A stretch of 64,000 bases of DNA from contig JACKPA010000007.1 of the NCBI GenBank assembly GCA_024233865.1, positions 62,001 through 126,000 of the forward strand, written 5' to 3'. Below, one piece after another: positions 27,369 to 36,725 of this stretch. The notes beneath the pieces were generated by a model, which saw only the letters and a list, made by a program, of their open reading frames with translations, made no database searches and was not told where the DNA came from. How positions within the stretch are numbered: position 1 is the first letter of the stretch; each line of letters starts with the position of its first letter. The stretch is from Leptospiraceae bacterium. GTDB lineage: Bacteria; Spirochaetota; Leptospiria; Leptospirales; Leptospiraceae. Made by a program: the position numbers and the translations under genes.

Positions 27369-28562
27369 TTAAATCCAAAATAGAAACTTTACATTTTCTC
27401 TACTATGGATTGTATTCCTTCCTTCTTCCTGAACGGCAATTCCGTCCGAATACAACCCCGCTAATATATCTCCGCTTCCATTGTGCTTTATTTCATTTAA
27501 ATAACTGATACCATTTTCATTTTCCAATTTGACAGGAAAATACTCTTCCATTTTATGTTTTTTTATTTTTTCATGCTTTATAGGAAAGTAAAAGTACTGC
27601 TGTTCCCGAAAACCCATAAAATGACGTATCCATGGTTCTACAAATAATTTATAGGTTACCTGAACGGAAAAAGGATTTCCTGGAAGACCAAAAATTTTAC
27701 ATCCTGTTCGAGCGATTCCAAACCAAAATGGTTTTCCCGGTTTTAGCTTCACCTTGTGTATCATTTCTTTAACTCCTAATTCTTGCATCACTTTAGGCAA
27801 TAAATCAAGCTCTCCCATTGAAACACCACCGGTTAGTATGATACAATCCAAATCAATTGATTTCTCAATCTGCTCTTTTAAATCGTCTTCCTCATCTGTC
27901 AAAATTTTATGGTTGAGTATGGGAATTTCCAGTTGGTTTAGGAAAGAATTAATTGTATAAGAATTTGAATCTCGAATCTGAGCTAGTGTTGGAGTCTTTT
28001 CGATTGAAACGATTTCATTCCCTGTAGGGAATATAGCAACTCTAGGCTTGGAAAAGACAAAAACTTCTTCCTTTCCAAAAGTTGCAAGAATGGATACTAC
28101 TTGTGGTGTACATAGCGTTCCTTTTTTCAATACCAATTCTTCGCTTTTCACATCCTCTCCCAAACAAGCGATATTCACCCACTCACTAACAAATTCAATG
28201 TTAAACCTTACCAACCCTGATTCAATTTCTTCAGAATCTTCTACCTTTACCACAGCATCTAGTCCATCAGGTACAGGTGCCCCCGTCATAATTTTTATAC
28301 AGGAGCCTTCCGGAATTTGGCTTGTATAAACTTCTCCTGCAAACAAAGTTGTAACTACTTTATAGGTTTTTTCTTTAGAAAAAGTCTTGGAAGAAAGAGC
28401 ATAGCCGTCCATAGCAGAACGATTGAATGGCGGATAGTCCCTATCGGCAAAGACATCTTCAGCCAAAACATAATGGTTTAGCTGAGTTATAAATTTCTTC
28501 TCAATTTTTTGGTTATGGATGGTTGATAGTATTTTTTCTATAGCTTCTTCTACGCTTATCAT
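27369..28562 (-). CDS. moeA: molybdopterin molybdotransferase
   Basis: The 397-residue protein inserts molybdate into adenylylated molybdopterin. It has the MoeA landmarks DRDYPPFNRSAMDGYAL, IMTGAPVPDGLDAVVKVE, the MPT-binding TGGVSMGELD and the LPGNPFSVQVTYKLFV region. Length is normal. Its ATG overlaps the stop of the moaC-moaB fusion (28559-28562), so translation is coupled. Confidence 0.95.
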   Translation of the reverse strand: MISVEEAIEKILSTIHNQKIEKKFITQLNHYVLAEDVFADRDYPPFNRSAMDGYALSSKTFSKEKTYKVVTTLFAGEVYTSQIPEGSCIKIMTGAPVPDGLDAVVKVEDSEEIESGLVRFNIEFVSEWVNIACLGEDVKSEELVLKKGTLCTPQVVSILATFGKEEVFVFSKPRVAIFPTGNEIVSIEKTPTLAQIRDSNSYTINSFLNQLEIPILNHKILTDEEDDLKEQIEKSIDLDCIILTGGVSMGELDLLPKVMQELGVKEMIHKVKLKPGKPFWFGIARTGCKIFGLPGNPFSVQVTYKLFVEPWIRHFMGFREQQYFYFPIKHEKIKKHKMEEYFPVKLENENGISYLNEIKHNGSGDILAGLYSDGIAVQEEGRNTIHSRENVKFLFWI

Positions 28563-29506
28563 GAATGTCCCCCTCCTTTTAACATCTTCCTTGCGTGAAA
28601 AATACCCGGAATTATCGCCTCCATACTTTCCTTTGCACCATTGGAACTCCCCGGTAAGGTTACAACTAACGTTTTTCCAATACTTCCCGCTATTGATCTT
28701 GAAAGCATAGCCCAGGGAGTTCTTTCAACTCCGTATTCCCGCATAACCTCTGCTATGCCCGGAATTTCTTTGTCTAAAAGAGGACGAACTGCTTCGATAG
28801 TCAAATCTCGATGACTCAAACCGGTTCCTCCAGTAGTAATAATATAGGTAGGATTTTCTTTTATCCAGTCACGAATCTGATTTTGAATAGATTCTACATT
28901 ATCGGGAACGATTTTGTAATCTTTGATAACTATGCTTTCTTTTTCTAGCATTTCGCGAATTATTTTCCCCGAACTGTCCTCTCTCTTTCCTTCTGAGGTC
29001 GAGTCAGAGCAGACAAGGATACAAGCATCCATCCCAGGTTTAGCTTTAAATTTTGGATCGGATTTCCCCCCCTTTTTCTCCAAAAGTCTTATACCAGATA
29101 TTTCCATGTTTTGATTTAAGGGTTTTAATAGGTCATACAAAACCAGAGCCGTAACGGAAACACAGGTCAAAACTTCCATCTCAATTCCGGTTCTACCGAT
29201 AGACTTTCCTTCTGCTTCTATATAAATGGCAAATTCGTAATCTCCGGCAGGAAAATCTTCCTTTTCTGGTTTGTGAAGTAATTGGTAGTTGATTTGGAGA
29301 CTATCAATAGAGATAGAATGACAATGAGGAATCAAATCCGGAGTTTTTTTTGCTCCCAGAAATCCGGCTGCTTTTGCTATTTCAAAAATATTGCCCTTTG
29401 GTACTGCATTTGCTTTAATTTTCTCCATCGTTTCCGGTTTTACAAGTAAAAATGCACAAGCTTTTGCCGTACGCAGAGTAGTTCTTTTTGAAGTAATATC
29501 TTTCAT
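28559..29506 (-). CDS. bifunctional MoaC-MoaB/Mog fusion of molybdenum-cofactor synthesis
   Basis: The N-terminal 155 residues are MoaC (cyclic pyranopterin monophosphate synthase): LIPHCHSISID, GIEMEVLTCVSVTALVLYD. The C-terminal 155 residues are a MoaB/MogA domain (molybdopterin adenylyltransferase): CSDSTSEGKREDSSG, ITTGGTGLSHRDLT, LPGSSNGAKES. Such fusions are known in other bacteria. I start at ATG 29506, preceded by TTAGGGAAA; TTG 29527 would add seven residues. The two steps it covers are not consecutive in the pathway. It is followed by moeA with overlapping stop and start. Confidence 0.92.
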   Translation of the reverse strand: MKDITSKRTTLRTAKACAFLLVKPETMEKIKANAVPKGNIFEIAKAAGFLGAKKTPDLIPHCHSISIDSLQINYQLLHKPEKEDFPAGDYEFAIYIEAEGKSIGRTGIEMEVLTCVSVTALVLYDLLKPLNQNMEISGIRLLEKKGGKSDPKFKAKPGMDACILVCSDSTSEGKREDSSGKIIREMLEKESIVIKDYKIVPDNVESIQNQIRDWIKENPTYIITTGGTGLSHRDLTIEAVRPLLDKEIPGIAEVMREYGVERTPWAMLSRSIAGSIGKTLVVTLPGSSNGAKESMEAIIPGIFHARKMLKGGGHS

Positions 29507-29678
29507 TTTGTTTTCCCTAATTTCCAAATCATATGAATATACTAATTATTTTTGTCGAATATAAATCTATTTTTGATTTATAAAAATCTTGACAATAATT
29601 TTACAAATGTCCAATGCTTAAGTATGGTACTTGCAAAAAAAGAAAAAGCAAACCTTACCGGAGGACGAAAGAAAAATA

Positions 29679-30491
29679 ATGTCTACCTTAGGTTACAAAA
29701 AATTACACTATCCGAAATCCAGAGTTGCTACATTTGATGTCGGTAAAATAGGAAATAATAAACACCATATAGCAGGCTTTGTAGAAATAGATGTTACTGG
29801 TGCAAGAAAAAAAATAAAAGATTTAAGAAAAGAAAAGCGAATCTCATTTTATTCATGGTTTATTAAGACAGTCAGTGATGTTGTCTCAAGTCAACCTTTG
29901 TCTCACGGATTAATGGATAATAGGAAGAGAATATTTGTATTTGAAGATATAGATATAGCAATGCCTATTGAAAGAAACGTTAATGGTGAAAAAGTTCCTT
30001 TGGCTTTGCTTATCAAAAAGGTAAACGAAAAATCCATAAGTGAAATTTATTCTGAAATTGAAAAAGCGAAAAATCAAGTTATTTCAGATGAGGGAGATTT
30101 TGTTTTAGGTGAAAAAAAATCAAGATTTATGATGAATCTATTCTATTCACTACCTCAAAAAATTAGAATGTTTTTTTGGAAGAAAATTCTTTACAATCCC
30201 TTTAAAGCAAAAGAAAGTATGGGCACAGTTATTATAACATCTGTGAGCGGACAAATTAATTTTTCAGGTTGGATTCTCCCTAAGAGCATGCATAACCTGT
30301 GCTTAGGCTTAGGTTCAATTTCAAAAAAACCATGGGTAGTGAATAATAAAATTGAAATCAGAGAAATTCTGCATCTAACAATTTTATTTGATCATGACGT
30401 AATAGACGGAGCACCGGCAGCGAGGTTTATAAATAAATTAGTTAAATATTTAGAAAAAAGCTATGGTATTGAAAACTCTTCAATCATTTGA
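29679..30491 (+). CDS. standalone E2-type acyltransferase catalytic domain
   Basis: The product of about 270 residues matches the catalytic core of 2-oxoacid dehydrogenase E2 acyltransferases but lacks the lipoyl and peripheral-subunit-binding domains. The catalytic motif is present as DHDVIDGAPAARF (His and Asp of HxxxDG). RISFYSWFIKTVSDVV and DIDIAMPIER are also family-like. Without a lipoyl domain it cannot be a normal complex core; it may acylate another acceptor. It sits on the opposite strand inside the molybdenum-cofactor cluster, and its 3' end overlaps moaE by 12 bases. Start ATG 29679 has a GGAGG site rather far upstream; TTG 29631 is an alternative. Confidence 0.8.
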   Translation: MSTLGYKKLHYPKSRVATFDVGKIGNNKHHIAGFVEIDVTGARKKIKDLRKEKRISFYSWFIKTVSDVVSSQPLSHGLMDNRKRIFVFEDIDIAMPIERNVNGEKVPLALLIKKVNEKSISEIYSEIEKAKNQVISDEGDFVLGEKKSRFMMNLFYSLPQKIRMFFWKKILYNPFKAKESMGTVIITSVSGQINFSGWILPKSMHNLCLGLGSISKKPWVVNNKIEIREILHLTILFDHDVIDGAPAARFINKLVKYLEKSYGIENSSII

Positions 30492-30908
30492 ATGATGTTT
30501 GCAATTCTCGACCCAAGTTTCCGTTCCGTCAGTATAAAATTCATGCTTCCAGATAGGAACTTCATGTTTTACCCTATCTAGTATGTACCTGTTGGCTTCG
30601 TAGCCTTCTCCTCTATGTCCCGAAACGGTGACAACCAATATGGAAACTTCTTTCAGGTTGACTCTTCCCAATCTGTGGATACAGTAAGCACTGCACAACC
30701 CGTATTCTCGAATAGCAGTTTCCAGAATTTCCGTGATCATCTTTTCTGCCATAGGAGGATATGCTTCGTATTCCAGGTAAGATACCTCCTTTCCATGATT
30801 GTGAATTCTCGTTCTACCCATAAACACAACCATAGCACCTGCTTCCGGTTCATGGATTTCCGATAAAACCAAATTCAAATCCAAAGGAGAGTTTTGTAAA
30901 TGCATCAC
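30480..30908 (-). CDS. moaE: molybdopterin synthase catalytic subunit
   Basis: The 142-residue protein adds dithiolene sulfur to precursor Z together with MoaD. Family landmarks are VVFMGRTR, LEYEAYPPMAEKM, HRLGRVN, SGHRGEGYEANRYILDRVK and the catalytic PIWKHEFYTDG. The ATG overlaps the moaD stop, giving a coupled moaD-moaE pair. Confidence 0.95.
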   Translation of the reverse strand: MMHLQNSPLDLNLVLSEIHEPEAGAMVVFMGRTRIHNHGKEVSYLEYEAYPPMAEKMITEILETAIREYGLCSAYCIHRLGRVNLKEVSILVVTVSGHRGEGYEANRYILDRVKHEVPIWKHEFYTDGTETWVENCKHHSND

Positions 30909-31147
30909 CCACCTCCTATCGGAGGAAGAATCAAAACGGTATCACCGTCTTTAATACTATATTCTTTTGCTACCATAACATCGTTTACAGCAACTAAGCT
31001 GTGCTTAATAACAACTGCGGCATCTGGGTAAGAAGATACCAAATTTTCTAGTAATTCACTGACTTTTAAAGAATCAGATAACTCCAGACTCATTTCCGGT
31101 TTTAAGAATTGTTTCAATCCAGCAAATACTTTTAATTGCACGTTCAT
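30905..31147 (-). CDS. moaD: molybdopterin synthase sulfur carrier subunit
   Basis: The 80-residue ubiquitin-like protein ends with the Gly-Gly tail needed for thiocarboxylation (PPIGGG), with one extra Gly. VNDVMVAKEYSIKDGDTVLI is typical of MoaD. Its Shine-Dalgarno GGAGG lies in the last codons of moaA and also encodes that protein's C-terminal Gly-Gly. Confidence 0.94.
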   Translation of the reverse strand: MNVQLKVFAGLKQFLKPEMSLELSDSLKVSELLENLVSSYPDAAVVIKHSLVAVNDVMVAKEYSIKDGDTVLILPPIGGG

Positions 31148-32116
31148 TTATCCTCCTACGGAAATCATCGTAATAGGACTTCCGATAAATCTCTCTTTTT
31201 GTTTTTGAAAAATAGCCTTTTGTAAAACGGAAGGAAGGACTTCTCTTAGATTTTCAATACCCTCCAAAGGAAAGCCATGATTGGAACTCAAGCATCCATA
31301 GAGAACACCCTTACTATCGAGTCTTAGCCTATCGCAATCCTTACAAAAAGGGGAACTTTCGTTTGCAATGATTCCAAAAAGGTATCCTTCTTCTGTTTCA
31401 TATTCATAAGAAGTAGATGACTTCTTTCTACCCAATTCTCGAATTTTATATTTATGTGAAATTACACTCAATATTTCATCTTGGGAAACCAAAAATGACT
31501 TATAATTTTGGTAGTATGCCCCCATTTGCATGAATTCCAGGTAACGAATTGGAATTTTGCGGGAACCGGAGAATTCCAAAAGAGGTAAAATTTGAGATTC
31601 GTTGAATCCCCTCATTACGGTACAATTCAATTTAAGTTGGATTCCAGCTTCTAAAGAAAGTTGCAGACCTTTTATTACCTCATCCAAACGGTTTCGCTTG
31701 CTCATTTTATAAAAAACGGCTGAGTCTATTGCATCCAAAGAAAGATTCAAAGAATCCAAACCTGATTGTTTCAGAGCACTAGCAACCTTTTCCAATCGGC
31801 TTCCGTTTGTTGTCAAACTGACATGAGGAATTCCGATTTCCTCTTTCAAGATTCGAATCAATTGGGAAATCTCATGGTAAAGTAAAGGTTCTCCACCGGT
31901 TAAACGAACTTTATGCAAATTTAGGATTCTATGAATTTCGTATACATATTTTTTGAAGGTGTCAAGCTTTGTGTTGTATTGCTTTGTTTTACCTGTATGA
32001 GTTTCCAAGCCTCCAACACAGTATTCACAGGCAAAATTGCATATAGGAGTTACACTCAAACGGAGAGTTTTGAATTTTCTACCCAGCTCATCCTCGATAA
32101 TATGAAATTCTTCCAT
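31148..32116 (-). CDS. moaA: GTP 3',8-cyclase, radical SAM
   Basis: The product of about 322 residues performs the first step of molybdenum-cofactor synthesis. It has the radical-SAM cluster motif C-x3-C-x2-C (PICNFACEYC), LTGGEPLL, the second cluster FCKDCDRLR...GCLSS and the required C-terminal Gly-Gly. I choose ATG 32116 because AAGGAG precedes it; the ATG at 32170 has no such site and abuts the broken oxidoreductase. It is the first intact gene of a moaA-moaD-moaE run. Confidence 0.94.
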   Translation of the reverse strand: MEEFHIIEDELGRKFKTLRLSVTPICNFACEYCVGGLETHTGKTKQYNTKLDTFKKYVYEIHRILNLHKVRLTGGEPLLYHEISQLIRILKEEIGIPHVSLTTNGSRLEKVASALKQSGLDSLNLSLDAIDSAVFYKMSKRNRLDEVIKGLQLSLEAGIQLKLNCTVMRGFNESQILPLLEFSGSRKIPIRYLEFMQMGAYYQNYKSFLVSQDEILSVISHKYKIRELGRKKSSTSYEYETEEGYLFGIIANESSPFCKDCDRLRLDSKGVLYGCLSSNHGFPLEGIENLREVLPSVLQKAIFQKQKERFIGSPITMISVGG

Positions 32117-32170
32117 TTTGGTAACTCCTTGAAAACCATAGAAAGCCAAATTCTTGCAAGAATCAACCAT

Positions 32171-32791
32171 TAAATCGGAATCAACTTTGCCGGAATATGT
32201 TTATGATATGGTGTTTTGGAAAACGGATCACAGTGAGAAAATCCGGTCAACATATTGATTCTGACACCAGGCGTTACTTTATTTGTTTCTTCCGGATTCT
32301 TCAAGTCCAATCCCCCCTTCCGAATAGGTCATTCCATAACCATGGGGAAGTGAAACGAAACCGACGAAGGCAGAGTCTACGTATTCGATTGTTACATCAG
32401 CTTTTCCGAAGGGAGTTTCGCAGACTGCTTTTGCTCCGTCTGTTAAGCCGTATTTTTCACCGTCTTTCGGATGGATTTGCAAAGCTCCGTTTTTATCCGA
32501 TTTTCTCCATTCAGGATTTCGGATGATATGATTGGCATTGTAGGACCTTCTCTGATCCCAAGAAATTTCTTTGAAGCTTCCGTCCGATTGCCTTTTAAGA
32601 GGTGAAGTGAGCCGCTGCGAATGGTTTTGGTAATAGTTCAATCGACCAGGTTTTTGGCAAACATAACCTTCGCTTGCAGGATGAGCTTTGTATCCTTTAA
32701 ACGATTTAAACTCCCGGTTTTCAACATGGATTTCGATACCACAATTGTTGTCGCATAAAATGCAGGAACTAACTGCTTTATGAGAAGTCAT
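32171..32791 (-). pseudogene. molybdopterin oxidoreductase remnant with internal deletion and frameshift
   Basis: The first 80 residues are the N-terminal [4Fe-4S] domain of a formate-dehydrogenase-like molybdoenzyme (Cys10, Cys13, Cys17, Cys45; then FKEISWDQ). The sequence then jumps directly to the C-terminal molybdopterin-binding domain (YNANHIIRNPEWRK, LQIHPKDGEKYGL, SLPHGYGMTY). The whole central catalytic part, several hundred residues, is missing. A stop at 32279 is followed in the next frame by the rest of the usual C-terminus (VTPGVRINMLT, DPFSKTPYHKHIP) to 32171. The gene is dead twice over. It is immediately upstream of moaA in the same orientation, so it once headed the cofactor operon or supplied its client enzyme. 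Confidence 0.88.
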
Positions 32792-32861
32792 AGAGTTATC
32801 CTTTTTTACTATGATTCGAATGATTTTTGGATTATCATTTCATTAAGAATAGTATAAGTTA

Positions 32862-32879
32862 GTAGACAAATTTGTCCAC
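32862..32879. promoter_or_regulatory. operator-like palindrome upstream of the molybdenum-cofactor genes
   Basis: GTAGACAAA and TTTGTCCAC form an 18-base palindrome with one mismatch per half-site, about 70 bases upstream of the broken oxidoreductase start. It looks like a dimeric repressor site, but no cognate regulator is adjacent. Confidence 0.4.
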
Positions 32880-32917
32880 TCTAAATGTAATAAATGTATG
32901 GTATATTTTTCCAGATT

Positions 32918-34117
32918 CTAACGGATTTCGTCGGCTTCCCTGGTTCTTCCAAGTTTTCTTAATATAATTCTGCGAATTTCTTTATAATCTTCTTGCAAAC
33001 TAGCTTCTAAAATTCCACCTTCTTCAAAAATTTTTTGAATATCCGAATTAGCAACACTAAGAGTTTTTTGAGCATCTTCTATTTGGTTTAGCTCTATATA
33101 ACACTTTATGATCATCAGGTCAGATTCAAAAATATCATTTAAATATACATTGAGTTCTTTCGTTTTGAATTCGTCCATATTAGGGTATTCTCTGGCTGCT
33201 AAGAAATCTTCTATTGCAAGCTTGTAGTTATCTTTTTTTTCCTGCCCTAATTTGTATCTCAACAATCCACGTTTTTTTCGAAAACGATTGTAAACTTCTT
33301 TTTGATTGCTTGTGATTACAATTAACTTCGTATACAAATTTTCCGCCTCGGTAGGAGAAATATTAGCCCATTTGAGTTCAAGCAGCAAGTAGATTAAACC
33401 TTTTTCGTAAAAATCCCTTCTCGCTTCTTTAAATTTTCCATTTTTAATAGCAGATATGATCCGGTAGGTTTTTATAATTTCAGAATCATTTGGATACGAA
33501 ATTGCCAATTTTTCTTCCACATATTCTTCCGTATTTAGTATAAATGTAGAATAGGCTAAAACTACTTCCCTAGGTCGACAAACTGCCCAACCTACTTCCT
33601 CTATTTTTTTTACCGGTTCAAAATTTGGTCCTGCATAATTTAAAGCTCTTTTGTAATAATCCAATGCTTCTAAAACATCTCCTTCTTTTCCGTTCCAGTA
33701 GTCCCTAGGATGAACATAATACTTCAAAAGTGGCTCTTGCTGTTTGCTATTTTGAGATTCATTGCCAAAAAAACTCCCAAACCATGAACTTTCTTTATCT
33801 TTTGGGTTCTGCCAACGGTGGGCTTGATCATACCATTTTGGCTCATATAAAATAGGATCAACATGATTCAAATTTTTGTAATAATCACAAGCATCTCTCA
33901 TTAATTCCAAATTAGCATTGCTATTATGAAGAATTGAATTTCCTTTTTTTAAAAAGCCATTCATAGAACTTTCATTGTAATGCTGTCTAGATACTTTGAG
34001 AGAATACCAAACTAAAATTTGATCTCTGTTAATAATAATCAACGGAAATAAAATGCCCCAAATCACCAACACCAAAAGCATATACTTTAAATTTTGTTTT
34101 AAAATTTTTTTTATCAT
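32918..34117 (-). CDS. membrane-anchored TPR-like protein
   Basis: I do not recognise a specific family. The 399-residue protein has one N-terminal membrane segment (about 12-32, MLLVLVIWGILFPLIII) and a long alpha-helical domain outside the membrane with TPR-like helices (about 140-390; e.g. DVLEALDYYKRALNYAGPNF). It is divergent from another TPR gene at 34244, with 126 bases between, and may share its promoter region. Confidence 0.6.
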   Translation of the reverse strand: MIKKILKQNLKYMLLVLVIWGILFPLIIINRDQILVWYSLKVSRQHYNESSMNGFLKKGNSILHNSNANLELMRDACDYYKNLNHVDPILYEPKWYDQAHRWQNPKDKESSWFGSFFGNESQNSKQQEPLLKYYVHPRDYWNGKEGDVLEALDYYKRALNYAGPNFEPVKKIEEVGWAVCRPREVVLAYSTFILNTEEYVEEKLAISYPNDSEIIKTYRIISAIKNGKFKEARRDFYEKGLIYLLLELKWANISPTEAENLYTKLIVITSNQKEVYNRFRKKRGLLRYKLGQEKKDNYKLAIEDFLAAREYPNMDEFKTKELNVYLNDIFESDLMIIKCYIELNQIEDAQKTLSVANSDIQKIFEEGGILEASLQEDYKEIRRIILRKLGRTREADEIR

Positions 34118-34243
34118 ATTACCTATAAAAAATTAGTAGCCATCTAAAATAAAATCCAATACATTAAATATAAGTATTAAAATGAAGGATATGTTCACAA
34201 CAAAATTTCGTCTAAAAACATATAAATTATATCGGTATATCTC

Positions 34244-36232
34244 ATGTATAGATTATTTTTATTTCTGATTATTCTATTATCTTTTTTCTATAATAAAAAA
34301 TTATTTAGTGTTCCTTATTACACCAGTTATTGTCATTATATTGATTCAGATCAAAAAGAAAGAACGGTTATCAATGACTTTCTATTATCATTAGCCATTA
34401 GAAAACAAACTAGAGCTTTACATTTCAGATATGATAAAATGATAAATACTTATAGATTACATTCGGATGCTTTAAAATACTTTCAACTTTACATTGAATG
34501 TAATAAAAAAAATAACATACCTATTAACGGTTTCACGTATTATTTGAAATCCATTAGTCATTTTGAAGTTAATGAAAATGAAATATCTTTAAAAGAGTTA
34601 GATAAAGCTCTATTTTTAGACCCCAGAATAAGAAATGCGTATTTATTAAAGTCGAGAATTCTTATTCGACAACAAAAACTGATCGAAGCCTCCGATTCCT
34701 TGGAATCCATAATACCAATTTTTTCCGAAGATTCTGATATACTATTTTTATTAGGCACAATTAATGCGGAAATAGGTAGATACCACAAATCCATTTTATA
34801 CTTGAGTTCTCTATTAAACCTGATTTCAAACAAAGGAGGAGAAAGAAGATACAAAATCCATATCCTAAAATACCTTGGTAAAATTTATTCGGAAATTGAT
34901 ATAGACAAATCATTGTACTATTATAAAGCTTATTTGAAAATTCAACCCAAGGATATAAATACACATTTTACCGTAATAAATCTATATAACAATAAAGGTG
35001 ATCTAAAATCAGCCAAAGCACAATTAAATAAAATAGAGAAAATAGAACCTAAAAGTTCAAAAATTAAGTTAATCAGAGCAGAAATTTATTACATACAAAA
35101 GAAAAAAAATATCCTTTCCTATTTTCAAAAAATAGAAAAAGAAGGCTTGATTAAAAAAAATTCTTTAATTGAAGGATTATACCTTGTTTTACAAGACAAA
35201 TATCCGGAAGCGGAAAGAATTATATTAGCATACAGAAAAAAATATCCCAAAAAAGTTTCACCAAGGTTAGCTTATATAGAAATATTAAAAAAAACAGGAA
35301 AGTTTCAGGGATTGTCGGTAGAACTTAAAGATACTGCTGAATTGCTTTCCCTTTACAGACAATACTATATGGCAATAGAACTGGCTAAGGAACTTTTAAA
35401 ACTTTCCGAAAAAAATTCGGACATAAAAATTAAAAGCTCAAGTTTATACAATTTTACAGCTAGCTGTTATGAGAAACTAAGTTATCCCTATATGGCTTTA
35501 CACTATATTCGATTAGCAATCAAAGCATCAAGTAACAATTCGGACAGGCACAGTTACATGCTGCATTATGCCAATATTCTACGCCTTCCTCCAATAAAAA
35601 GGTATGATAAATCGAATCGTGTTATTAAAAGGATTTTAAAAAAAGACAAAAAAAACACAAATTCTTACGTGCTCTTAGGCTTAAACTATATGGCAATGGA
35701 AAAATATAACAAAAGTATTGATGTATTTTCCAAAGCTATAGCTTACAATGACATGGTTTCTAATTTTTATTTTTATAGAGCAAATGCTTTTGAAAAGTTG
35801 GGAAACATTGAAAATACAATCCGTGATCTAAAAAAAGCCGTAGAATTAGATTCTCAAAATGCAGATGCCCATAATTATTTAGGATATTTGTATACCGAAA
35901 AAGGTATTGATTTACAAGAAGCTTTTAATCTTATCAAAGTAGCCGTAGAATTAGAACCGGACAATGGAGCCTTTCAAGATAGTATGGGTTGGATTTATTA
36001 TAAAATGGGAAAAATTGAAGAGGCAAAACACCATATTAATTTGGCATTGCAGCTAATGATGGAAAAAAAAGAAGAAGATCCTGTAATTTATGAGCACCTT
36101 GGAGACATCTTTTATAAAATGAATGATACAATAAACGCCAATGAAAATTGGAAAAAATCTTTGGAGATCAATAAAGATATTTCTGAAAAAAGGAGAATTA
36201 AACTAAAATTGCAAAACTTATCCCAAAAATAA
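34244..36232 (+). CDS. exported TPR-repeat protein
   Basis: The 662-residue protein starts with a hydrophobic signal or anchor (about 3-18) and is then almost entirely TPR repeats. The clearest are in the C-terminal third: YVLLGLNYMAMEKYNKSIDV, AFEKLGNIENTIRDLKKAVE, AHNYLGYLYTEKG and MGWIYYKMGKIEEAKHHI. The YLGYLYTEKGIDLQEAFNLI repeat resembles those of outer-membrane lipoprotein assembly TPR proteins. TPR domains are scaffolds; partners are unknown. Confidence 0.75.
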   Translation: MYRLFLFLIILLSFFYNKKLFSVPYYTSYCHYIDSDQKERTVINDFLLSLAIRKQTRALHFRYDKMINTYRLHSDALKYFQLYIECNKKNNIPINGFTYYLKSISHFEVNENEISLKELDKALFLDPRIRNAYLLKSRILIRQQKLIEASDSLESIIPIFSEDSDILFLLGTINAEIGRYHKSILYLSSLLNLISNKGGERRYKIHILKYLGKIYSEIDIDKSLYYYKAYLKIQPKDINTHFTVINLYNNKGDLKSAKAQLNKIEKIEPKSSKIKLIRAEIYYIQKKKNILSYFQKIEKEGLIKKNSLIEGLYLVLQDKYPEAERIILAYRKKYPKKVSPRLAYIEILKKTGKFQGLSVELKDTAELLSLYRQYYMAIELAKELLKLSEKNSDIKIKSSSLYNFTASCYEKLSYPYMALHYIRLAIKASSNNSDRHSYMLHYANILRLPPIKRYDKSNRVIKRILKKDKKNTNSYVLLGLNYMAMEKYNKSIDVFSKAIAYNDMVSNFYFYRANAFEKLGNIENTIRDLKKAVELDSQNADAHNYLGYLYTEKGIDLQEAFNLIKVAVELEPDNGAFQDSMGWIYYKMGKIEEAKHHINLALQLMMEKKEEDPVIYEHLGDIFYKMNDTINANENWKKSLEINKDISEKRRIKLKLQNLSQK

Positions 36233-36301
36233 TTTGTTAATCAAAATTTTCTCTTTCATTCGGAATAAACTCAGGTATAATTTTATTATCACATTTTGGT
36301 A

Positions 36302-36329
36302 TTGACTAATATCAATTGCACAATAAAAT
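36302..36329 (+). promoter_or_regulatory. candidate sigma70-type promoter
   Basis: TTGACT (36302-36307) and TAAAAT (36324-36329) are 16 bases apart, about 34 bases before the lipoprotein ATG at 36363. The same TTGACTAATATC string also occurs upstream of tRNA-Ser near 42291. Confidence 0.4.
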
Positions 36330-36362
36330 GAACAGACCATGGTATATATAAAGGTGAAAGAA

Positions 36363-36725
36363 ATGTTCAAAATTATTGGTTATTTTCTGCTATTGGTTTT
36401 ATTTAATTCTTGTATTTATCGGGACATAAAAGTACCAGGACCTGTCACAAATATTACACAATATACCCTAACAACAGAAGATTATAAAATTATTGGAAAT
36501 GTTGAAGGTGAAGGTGAAATTACGACAATTTTAGGAATGGTTATGACAGGTGGAAATGGCTACTCCATTTTGCATGACAAAGCAAAAGAGATGGGAGCAG
36601 ACGGAATCATGAACTATGTTTTTGAATTACACGAAACTTCGATTTTGATGTTTATTTATAACAAGGCTAAATGGAAAGCTCATGCAACTGCCATTAAATA
36701 CACTAGCAAAGCAAAAGCAAAATAA
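36363..36725 (+). CDS. small lipoprotein, TRL-like
   Basis: The 120-residue product starts at ATG 36363, which has AAGGTG 8 bases upstream; an upstream ATG at 36339 has none. It begins with a lipoprotein signal and a lipobox LFNSC (Cys at residue 17). The rest (GMVMTGGNGYSILHDKAKEMGADGIMNY) resembles TRL-domain small lipoproteins of Gram-negative bacteria, whose function is unknown. It should sit in the inner or outer membrane facing the periplasm. Confidence 0.7.
   Translation: MFKIIGYFLLLVLFNSCIYRDIKVPGPVTNITQYTLTTEDYKIIGNVEGEGEITTILGMVMTGGNGYSILHDKAKEMGADGIMNYVFELHETSILMFIYNKAKWKAHATAIKYTSKAKAK

Noticed and set aside
28559..29527. Two separate genes for MoaC and MoaB joined by a sequencing error
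   Set aside because: The linker is in frame without a homopolymer, and such fusions are known in other bacteria.
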